Origin: Albimonas donghaensis
GTDB lineage: Bacteria; Pseudomonadota; Alphaproteobacteria; Rhodobacterales; Rhodobacteraceae
Length of the DNA stretch: 64,000 nucleotides
Direction: 5' to 3'
NCBI RefSeq assembly: GCF_900106695.1
Contig: NZ_FNMZ01000003.1
Location: forward strand, 248,001-312,000
The position numbers and the translations under genes are program-made. The notes beneath the pieces were generated by a model that saw only the letters and a program-made list of their open reading frames with translations, had not been told where the DNA came from and ran no database searches. Within the stretch, counting starts at the first letter, position 1, and each line of letters starts with the position of its first letter. This document shows positions 55,245-64,000 of the stretch, in pieces.

Positions 55245-56174
55245 TCAGGCGTCGTAGCGCACCGGGGTCGCGTCCCAGCCCTCGGCGTGCTTCGCCCAAT
55301 ACAGCTCTCGCAGCCGGGCGGAGATCGGGCCCGGGCGGTCGTTTCCGTAGATCCGCCCGTCCAGCCGGCTGACCGGCATCACCCCCCCGGCGGTGGTGCA
55401 GGTGAGGATCTCGTCGGCCTCGCGCAGCTCGGCTTCGGTGATCCGGCCTTCCCGCGCAGGGATCCCCAGCTCGGCGCAGAGATCGAAGACCGCGCCCCGG
55501 GTGATCCCCTCCAGCGCGCCGCGGTCCGGAGCGACCAGCGCGCCGTCCTTGATCATGAAGATGTTCCAGCCCGGCCCCTCGGTCACGAACCCGTCCCGAT
55601 CGAGCAGCACGGCGGACTCCGCGCCGGCGTCCTCCGCCTCCTGCAACGCGCGGACCATGTCGCCCCAGTGGTAGTTCTTGATGGTCGGATCGACGGAGTC
55701 CGCCGGAATCCGCGGGGTCTTGGCAACGATCAGATGGGCGCCGCGGGCCTGCTGCTCCGGCGTGAACACATCGATCCAGGGCAGGGCGTAGGCCATGAAC
55801 CGGTTTTCGATCAGGCTGGGCTTGCGCGGCATGCCGGGGGCCGGCACGCCGCGGGTGCAGACCATCGCCACATAGGCGTCCCGCAACCCGGCCAGCGCCA
55901 CGCAGCGGTGCAGCACCTCGGCGATGCCCTCCGCATCGAGGTCGATCTTCATGCGCAGCCCGGCCATCGAGGCCTGGAACCGCGCCAGGTGCCGGTCCAG
56001 CCGGAAGAAAGCGCCGTCCTTCACATGCACCACGTCATAGGTGACGTCCGAGCGGGTGAATCCCCAGTCGAGCGCCGAGACCGTGGCCTCCGCCGCCGGC
56101 ACGTAGCGGCCGGAAACATAGGCGGCGCCGGCCGAATAGTCGGGTTCGGCCTCGGGGGACTGGACGTGTTTCAT
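55245..56174 (-). CDS. class IV aminotransferase resembling (R)-selective amine transaminases
   Basis: A 309-residue PLP-dependent fold-type IV enzyme. SALDWGFTRSDVTYDVVHV (33-51) resembles the LDxGFxHSDxTYDV stretch of (R)-amine transaminases, with Arg41 where many have His. Lys166 in PTIKNYHWGDM should form the Schiff base; Glu199 in VTEGPGWN holds the pyridine nitrogen; TCTTAGGVMPV is the PLP phosphate cup. SVDPTIKNYHWGDMVRA closely matches the IDPxxKNxxWGDLxRA block I recall from Arthrobacter-type (R)-transaminases. A D-amino acid or branched-chain aminotransferase remains possible. The ATG gives the expected N-terminus; a longer open frame upstream is disfavoured. Confidence 0.85.
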   Translation of the reverse strand: MKHVQSPEAEPDYSAGAAYVSGRYVPAAEATVSALDWGFTRSDVTYDVVHVKDGAFFRLDRHLARFQASMAGLRMKIDLDAEGIAEVLHRCVALAGLRDAYVAMVCTRGVPAPGMPRKPSLIENRFMAYALPWIDVFTPEQQARGAHLIVAKTPRIPADSVDPTIKNYHWGDMVRALQEAEDAGAESAVLLDRDGFVTEGPGWNIFMIKDGALVAPDRGALEGITRGAVFDLCAELGIPAREGRITEAELREADEILTCTTAGGVMPVSRLDGRIYGNDRPGPISARLRELYWAKHAEGWDATPVRYDA

Positions 56175-56410
56175 GGCCGGCTCCTGCAGGAAGGTTAGAT
56201 GCGGGCGAGGATGGCGCCGGTCGGCGGGGTTGGGAAGGGCCGCGTCAGGCGCCGCGCTCGGACCCGCGGCATCCGGCGCGTGCTGATCCGGTCCGCCGCG
56301 GTTCCGTCGGCGAGCGGCAGGGCGCCCGCGGCCGGGCGGTCCTCGCACCCCATGCGGGCGCGTCCCTGGGCGTGGCCTGACGGATCTCGGGGCTCCGGGG
56401 GGCGGGCCCC

Positions 56411-57040
56411 TCAGACGAGCACGGAGGTGGCGCGGAAGCTCTCACGCGCCGCCATGCGCTTCGACCAGGCGTGGAGCCGCGGGCGACCGGCGAGCAGCGC
56501 CGCCCCCTCCGGCGCCCGCGCGAAGGCGGCGACCATCGGGGCGAGATGCGCGTCCGCCAGCCCCGGCGCGCCGCCCAGCAGATACAGGCCGGGCCCCGCC
56601 AGCGCCTCCAGCGCGTCCAGCGCCCTGCGCGAGGCGCGCAGGCCCTCGCGCACCAGCGCCGCGTCCGGGGCGCGGCCCTCATGGCGGGCGAAGACCTTCT
56701 CCGCATAGACCTGCCGCACCATCGGCCAATAGGCGTAGGCGTCGGCCACGGAGATGATCTGGCGCATCCGGGCGCGATCCAGCGGATCGGCGGGCTGCAA
56801 GGGCGGGCCGGAGAAGCCTTCGTCCACATATTGGCAGATGGCCGCGGTTTCGTAGATCACCGCGGCGCCGTGGACCAGCACGGGGACGCGGCCGAACGGG
56901 TGCAGGGCCTCGGCCCCGCCGGGCGCGAACGGATCGGACTCCACCCAACTGGCCTCGACGCCCTTCTCGGCCAGCGCCAGCAGCGCCGCCCAGGCGTAGA
57001 TGCTGCGATGGTAGCCGTGCAGCGTCACCGGCGCGGTCAT
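56411..57040 (-). CDS. glutathione S-transferase family protein
   Basis: A 209-residue protein. The N-terminal thioredoxin-like domain has TLHGYHRSIYAWAALLALAEKGVEA, NPF-like loop segment DPFAPGGAEALHPFGRVPVLVHG and the glutathione-binding YETAAICQYVDE (the conserved Glu-Thr/Ser step). The C-terminal half is all-helical, ending KRMAARESFRATSVLV. A tyrosine near the N-terminus (HRSIYAW) could activate glutathione. Class and substrate are uncertain. It lies alone between the aminotransferase gene and the ATP synthase operon. Confidence 0.88.
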   Translation of the reverse strand: MTAPVTLHGYHRSIYAWAALLALAEKGVEASWVESDPFAPGGAEALHPFGRVPVLVHGAAVIYETAAICQYVDEGFSGPPLQPADPLDRARMRQIISVADAYAYWPMVRQVYAEKVFARHEGRAPDAALVREGLRASRRALDALEALAGPGLYLLGGAPGLADAHLAPMVAAFARAPEGAALLAGRPRLHAWSKRMAARESFRATSVLV

Positions 57041-57094
57041 GGTCCCGTCCCGTCCGTGGTCCTGCGCGGGCCGTTTCCGCCCCGCTTCAACGAG

Positions 57095-57126
57095 GACGCC
57101 CCGCGCGAGGGTTCGCGCGGGGCGTC
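57095..57126 (-). terminator. terminator-like hairpin after the ATP synthase operon
   Basis: A perfect 13-bp stem (GACGCCCCGCGCG / CGCGCGGGGCGTC) with a 6-base loop starts 28 bases past the atpC stop codon on the minus strand. No long T-run. Confidence 0.65.
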
Positions 57127-57153
57127 AGGGTCTTCCGTCCCTCGTTATTCTGT

Positions 57154-57549
57154 TCAGAAGCCCAGGGTCTGCTTGAGAAAGCGAAAATCGCTCACCACCT
57201 GCGCGGCGATGATCTTCGCGTCCCCGGCCGCGATCTCGTGCGCCTTTTCGGCGAGCGCGATCTTGGCGTCGAACCATTCGGCCGAAGCCTCGGCCGCCGG
57301 GATCGCCTCCTCGGCCAGCACCGAGGCGCCGGCCGGAGAGATCTCGGCGAAGCCGCCCGTCACCACGTAGCCGGTGGAGGCGCCGCCGTCCTTGACCGTC
57401 ACCACGCCGGGGCGCAGCGAGGTCAGGAAGGGCGAATGCTCCGGCATCGCCGTCAGGTCGCCCTCGGCGCCCGGGATCTGGATGGCGTCGGCTTCCCCGG
57501 AAGCGACCTTGCGCTCCGGCGAAACCAGGTCATAGGCGAGCTTCGCCAT
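57154..57549 (-). CDS. atpC: F1F0 ATP synthase subunit epsilon
   Basis: A 131-residue subunit. It has the N-terminal beta-sandwich typical of epsilon (AYDLVSPERKVASGEADAIQIPGAEGDLTAMPEHSPFLTSLRPG) and a short helical C-terminus. It sits in the central stalk, couples rotation to catalysis and can inhibit ATP hydrolysis. Last gene of atpHAGDC. Confidence 0.97.
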   Translation of the reverse strand: MAKLAYDLVSPERKVASGEADAIQIPGAEGDLTAMPEHSPFLTSLRPGVVTVKDGGASTGYVVTGGFAEISPAGASVLAEEAIPAAEASAEWFDAKIALAEKAHEIAAGDAKIIAAQVVSDFRFLKQTLGF

Positions 57550-57573
57550 AGATGGGCTCCCGTCCGATCAGGT

Positions 57574-59007
<1,434 letters not shown>

Positions 59008-59892
59008 TTAGAGCGCTTCCGCGCCCGAGATGATTTCGATGAGCTCCTTGGTGATCGCAGCCTGACGGGAGCGGTTGTACTCCAGCGTCAGACGGTCGAT
59101 CAGGTCGCCCGCGTTGCGCGTCGCATTGTCCATGGCGGACATGCGCGCGCCCTGTTCCGAGGCCGCGTTCTCCAGCAGGCCCGTGAAGACATGCATGGCC
59201 AGCGCGCGCGGCAGAAGATCGGCGAGGATCGCCTCCTCCTCCGGCTCGTATTCGTAGAGGGCGGCGTTGCCGTCCTCCTCCGACTCGGCCGCGACATCGT
59301 CGAAGTTGGCCGGGATCAGCTGCTTGGCGGTCGGGATCTGGGAGATCACCGACTGGAACTTGTTGAAGAACAAGGTCGCCACGTCGAACTCGCCGGCGTC
59401 GAACCGGGTCATCACATCCAGCGCGATCTTCTGCGCCGAAGCGTAGTCCATCCGCTTGATGCCGGACAGGTCGACATGACCGACGAACTTGTCGGCGTGG
59501 TCGCGGCGAAGCTGGTCGCGGCCCTTGCGGCCCACGGTCAGGATCTTCACCGTCTTGCCTTCCGCGAGCAGCTCGCGGATCCGCAGGCGGGTCAGGCGCA
59601 CGATCGAGCTGTTGAACCCGCCGCACAGGCCGCGCTCGGCGGTGGCCACGACAAGGAGATGCACCTTGTCGTCGCCGGTCCCCGCCATCAGCCGGGGCGC
59701 CGTATCGGCGCTCGCCCCGGCCGCCAGTTTGGCCATCACGCCGTTCATGCGGTCCGCATAGGGACGCGCGGCTTCGGCGGCCTCCTGCGCGCGGCGAAGC
59801 TTCGCCGCGGCGACCATCTGCATGGCCTTCGTGATCTTGCGGGTCGATTTGACCGACTCGATCCGGTTCTTAAGGTCCTTAAGGCTGGGCAT
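59008..59892 (-). CDS. atpG: F1F0 ATP synthase subunit gamma
   Basis: A 294-residue rotor subunit. It begins [35 protein letters not shown], the standard gamma N-terminal helix, and ends [17 protein letters not shown], the C-terminal helix that turns inside the alpha3beta3 ring. [15 protein letters not shown] is the conserved middle block. It follows atpA in the operon and precedes atpD by 15 bases. Confidence 0.98.
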   Translation of the reverse strand: MPSLKDLKNRIESVKSTRKITKAMQMVAAAKLRRAQEAAEAARPYADRMNGVMAKLAAGASADTAPRLMAGTGDDKVHLLVVATAERGLCGGFNSSIVRLTRLRIRELLAEGKTVKILTVGRKGRDQLRRDHADKFVGHVDLSGIKRMDYASAQKIALDVMTRFDAGEFDVATLFFNKFQSVISQIPTAKQLIPANFDDVAAESEEDGNAALYEYEPEEEAILADLLPRALAMHVFTGLLENAASEQGARMSAMDNATRNAGDLIDRLTLEYNRSRQAAITKELIEIISGAEAL

Positions 59893-59921
59893 GACGTCCC
59901 TCTATCCCGTCCGGCCCAGGC

Positions 59922-62020
<2,099 letters not shown>

Positions 62021-62397
62021 GGGACCCCTTCCGATTGGCCGGACATGCGAAAACCCGGCACGGGGCGACCTTTGGCATGTCGCCGCTCGCACCCCTCGTG
62101 AACCGCGAGGTTGCTAACACAGGGGCATGGGGCGCGCAATATTGCGAGAGCTGTCTGCGATTGTGTCGCAAGTCGCTGCAACCCAAGGCATTTCCGGCGC
62201 ACGTCGCCGCCCCCGCGCGCAGGCAGCGTCGCCCTGCCGCGGGCCTTTCGGCGGGGCGGGACGAGATTCGGTTGAAATAGGGTTGAAACCGCACCGGAAA
62301 ATGGGCCGGGGCCGGGCATCGTCCCCGAGGCGGAGACGATGCCCGGCCCCGGAGACTTCCCGCCCGACACCCGCCCAACCGTCACGCGGCCCAACCG
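62021..62397. other. upstream region of the ATP synthase operon and end of the pyrD unit
   Basis: About 380 bases with no gene. The operon promoter should lie here on the minus strand; a 12-bp palindrome CGCAATATTGCG (62135-62146) and nearby TTGCGACACAATCGC are the only notable sequence signals. The pyrD terminator occupies 62308-62350. Confidence 0.4.
62308..62350 (-). terminator. intrinsic terminator of the DUF952-pyrD unit
   Basis: A perfect 16-bp stem (GGGGCCGGGCATCGTC / GACGATGCCCGGCCCC) with an 11-base loop, followed on the minus strand by GGCCCATTTTCC. It lies 48 bases past the pyrD stop codon. Confidence 0.85.
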
Positions 62398-63453
62398 TCA
62401 ACCGGTCGACAGCCCGCGCGCGATGCGGGCGGCGAGCCCGACGCCCCCATAGACCAGTCCGCTGTAGAGCTGCACGAGACTGGCCCCGGCCTCCAGCTTG
62501 GCCCGCGCCTGGTCGACCGAGGCGACGCCGCCCACCCCCACCAGCGGAAGGCTCCCGCCCGTGAGCCGTGACAGCTCCGCCAGCACTTCGGTCGAGCGGG
62601 CGAAGAGCGGCTGCCCCGACAGGCCCCCCGCTTCCCCCGCCTGCGCGCTGCGCAGCCCGTCGCGGGCGAGCGTGGTGTTGGTCGCCACGATCCCGTCCAG
62701 CTTGCGCGCCATGGCCACTTCGGCCACGTCCGCCAGCCCCTGCGCATCGAGGTCCGGCGCGATCTTCACCAGCACCGGCACGCCCGGCGCGGCGCGGTCC
62801 CGCGCCTCCAGCGCCCCGGCCAGCAGCGCGTCCAGCGCGGCGCGGCCCTGAAGATCGCGCAGCCGCTCGGTGTTGGGGGACGAGACGTTGATCGTGAAGA
62901 AGCTCGCCAGACCGGCGAAGCGGGTCAGCACCGCGGCATAGTCCGCCGCCCGGTCCTCGCTGTCCTTGTTGGCCCCGATGTTCACGCCGACGATCCCGGC
63001 GGCGTTCGGCGCGCCGCTGTCGCGCCAGGCGGCGAATCGGCGTGCGATCGCCTCCATCCCGTCATTGTTGAAGCCGAAGCGGTTGATGACGCCCCGATCC
63101 TCGGTCAGCCGGAACAGGCGCGGGCGCGGATTGCCCGCCTGCGGGCGCGGGGTGACGCCGCCGATCTCCATGAAACCGGGGCCCGCGGCCAGCGCCGCCT
63201 CCATCGCCACGGCGTTCTTGTCGAAGCCCGGGGCGATGCCCACCGGGTTGGGAAACTCCAGCCCGAACACCCGCCGCGCCAGTCCCGGCCCGGTCACCGG
63301 CCCGCGCTCCGGCGACAGGCCGGCGGCGTGGCGCAGGTTCAGCGCGCGCAGGGCGAGGCCATGGGCCGTTTCCGGATCGGCGCGGCGCATCAGCGCCAGC
63401 CCGGCCCGCTCGGCCGCGTCGGAGAGCCCGGCGGCGGGGCGCGGCGCGCTCAT
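62398..63453 (-). CDS. pyrD: dihydroorotate dehydrogenase (quinone), class 2
   Basis: A 351-residue flavoenzyme of pyrimidine synthesis that oxidises dihydroorotate and reduces ubiquinone at the inner membrane. The N-terminal helix pair ([23 protein letters not shown]) marks class 2. The barrel has [49 protein letters not shown], the catalytic-Ser segment [17 protein letters not shown] and [12 protein letters not shown]. Its start overlaps the stop of the DUF952 gene (ATGA). Confidence 0.98.
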   Translation of the reverse strand: MSAPRPAAGLSDAAERAGLALMRRADPETAHGLALRALNLRHAAGLSPERGPVTGPGLARRVFGLEFPNPVGIAPGFDKNAVAMEAALAAGPGFMEIGGVTPRPQAGNPRPRLFRLTEDRGVINRFGFNNDGMEAIARRFAAWRDSGAPNAAGIVGVNIGANKDSEDRAADYAAVLTRFAGLASFFTINVSSPNTERLRDLQGRAALDALLAGALEARDRAAPGVPVLVKIAPDLDAQGLADVAEVAMARKLDGIVATNTTLARDGLRSAQAGEAGGLSGQPLFARSTEVLAELSRLTGGSLPLVGVGGVASVDQARAKLEAGASLVQLYSGLVYGGVGLAARIARGLSTG

Positions 63454-63812
63454 GCCGGCTCCGGGATCAGGTGGCGACCGTCAGGCCCGAGCTCCAGCGG
63501 GATCATCCACGCGATCCGCTCGGGTCTGAGGGCTCCGTGAAGATGCGGAAACGAGTCGCCGCCCCGGGATATTTCCCAGCGCAACGATTCTCCGAGCGTC
63601 GAAGAATCGACCGCCGCGAGCCAGAGCGGCGCCTCATTCCTGAAGTGTCTGGCCAGGGTTTCAGGAAGCTGTTCATAGGTGGAGAAATGAATGAACCCGT
63701 CCTTGAGGTCCACTTCAGATCCTTTGAATTCAACAGCTTGCACCAGCTCGGCGCATTCCGCCGGACGCAGGGCCTTGAAGATCAGAGTTTCTGTTAACCT
63801 GTTATTAATCAT
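63450..63812 (-). CDS. DUF952 family protein
   Basis: A 120-residue protein of unknown function. It has the family run [28 protein letters not shown], then [31 protein letters not shown] and IPLELGPDG near the end. The fold is related to ADP-ribosyltransferase-like DUF952 proteins; no activity is proven. Its stop overlaps the pyrD start in ATGA, so the pair form a coupled operon. Its 5' end is more AT-rich than its neighbours, and no strong ribosome binding site is seen. Confidence 0.88.
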   Translation of the reverse strand: MINNRLTETLIFKALRPAECAELVQAVEFKGSEVDLKDGFIHFSTYEQLPETLARHFRNEAPLWLAAVDSSTLGESLRWEISRGGDSFPHLHGALRPERIAWMIPLELGPDGRHLIPEPA

Positions 63813-63899
63813 TCAGTTGACTTCCAGCCCACCTCGGGGTTCATTTATAAGGTAACCGAAACCGGGTGGGTTTCGGAGTAGGCGTATCAGGTGGCGACT

Positions 63900-63926
63900 A
63901 TGACTCGCGTAGCGTTCTTTGGGTAA
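63900..63926 (+). CDS. possible 8-residue leader peptide (MTRVAFFG)
   Basis: ATG to TAA gives MTRVAFFG. AGGTGG lies five bases before the ATG, a better site than many real genes in this window have. The stop codon is six bases before a terminator-like hairpin. Two adjacent Phe codons could in principle make it sensitive to phenylalanyl-tRNA, but that is speculation. Confidence 0.35.
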   Translation: MTRVAFFG

Positions 63927-63932
63927 GTGACC

Positions 63933-63967
63933 GGGGGTGGCCTCTGTAGCCGCCGACGGCCACCCCC
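63933..63967 (+). terminator. terminator-like hairpin downstream of the possible leader peptide
   Basis: A perfect 10-bp stem (GGGGGTGGCC / GGCCACCCCC) with a 15-base loop, followed by TTCCCCTCC. It would stop or attenuate plus-strand transcription before the window edge. Confidence 0.6.
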
Positions 63968-64000
63968 TTCCCCTCCTCGGCCGATCCGCCGATCGCCTCG

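Larger units (their letters stand above)
63846..63967 (+). ncRNA. candidate small RNA or attenuator leader
   Basis: On the plus strand, upstream of whatever gene lies beyond the window, an AT-rich stretch with TATAAG (63846-63851) is followed by a hairpin CCGAAACC-GGGTG-GGTTTCGG (63856-63876), a possible 8-codon open frame with a good ribosome binding site, and a terminator-like hairpin (63933-63967). This order resembles an attenuator leader or a short regulatory RNA. Transcription is not shown; TTGACT at 63817 is too far (23 bases) from TATAAG for a standard promoter. Confidence 0.4.

Noticed and set aside
63817-63851. TTGACT and TATAAG as a standard promoter
   Set aside because: The spacing is 23 bases, well beyond the usual 16-18, so the pair was not called as a promoter.

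Overview
The window reads as core chromosome of a very GC-rich alphaproteobacterium. The gene families, and neighbourhoods such as hrcA-grpE next to rph-rdgB-hemW, comM-gshB-yraN-rsmI, glnD-murJ-trpS, gpmI-M23-ctpA-rppH and atpHAGDC, fit the order Rhodobacterales. This placement is inferred from family resemblance and synteny; there is no rRNA in the window to confirm it. I found no tRNA, rRNA, CRISPR array, prophage or recognisable defence island. The only mobile element is one intact insertion sequence.

Layout. 1-2.2 kb: the end of a LysR regulator, an SMR efflux pump, a small membrane protein and a LysE/RhtB exporter. 2.4-3.4 kb: a complete IS481-family element with 24-bp inverted repeats and a 6-bp CTAG-centred target duplication. 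3.4-9.1 kb: a lipoprotein lytic transglycosylase, a nitroreductase and a TRAP transporter (dctP, a strong intergenic hairpin, dctQ, dctM). 9.4-12.2 kb: a CbbY-like HAD phosphatase and an MFS-MarR pair. 12.7-17 kb: pntAB transhydrogenase, a good terminator, and an MDR-type oxidoreductase. 17.1-25.1 kb: a crotonase, lipA, an unusual Asp/Pro-repeat zinc peptidase behind an AT-rich regulatory region, a ketopantoate-reductase-like gene, a family III CoA-transferase, a DUF3291 gene ending in a tandem repeat, a thioesterase and a PNPOx-like gene.

25.2-38.8 kb: chaperone and housekeeping genes (grpE, hrcA, rph, rdgB, hemW, a DUF454 gene, HU, mutS, comM, gshB, yraN, rsmI). 38.8-47.6 kb: a divergent LpoA-like lipoprotein followed by glnD and murJ, then a rhomboid protease, trpS and a HAD phosphatase coupled to a DUF2798 gene. 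48-57 kb: an MFS exporter, a CDF metal pump, the gpmI-M23-ctpA-rppH run, a class IV aminotransferase that looks like an (R)-amine transaminase, and a GST. 57.1-64 kb: the ATP synthase F1 operon, pyrD coupled to a DUF952 gene, and a divergent leader with a possible 8-codon peptide and a terminator-like hairpin that runs to the window edge.

How the genes work together. Several sets share a task: cell envelope (lytic transglycosylase, LpoA-like activator, MurJ, M23 protein, CtpA), proteostasis (HrcA, GrpE, HU), redox and energy (PntAB, LipA, F1-ATPase, GshB) and nucleotide or RNA upkeep (RNase PH, RdgB, RppH, RsmI, PyrD). The best candidates for novelty are the peptidase locus at 19.3-20.7 kb, the leader at 63.8-64 kb, the (R)-transaminase-like gene, the acidic extension on RsmI, and the IS element whose transposase borrows its stop codon from the target site.
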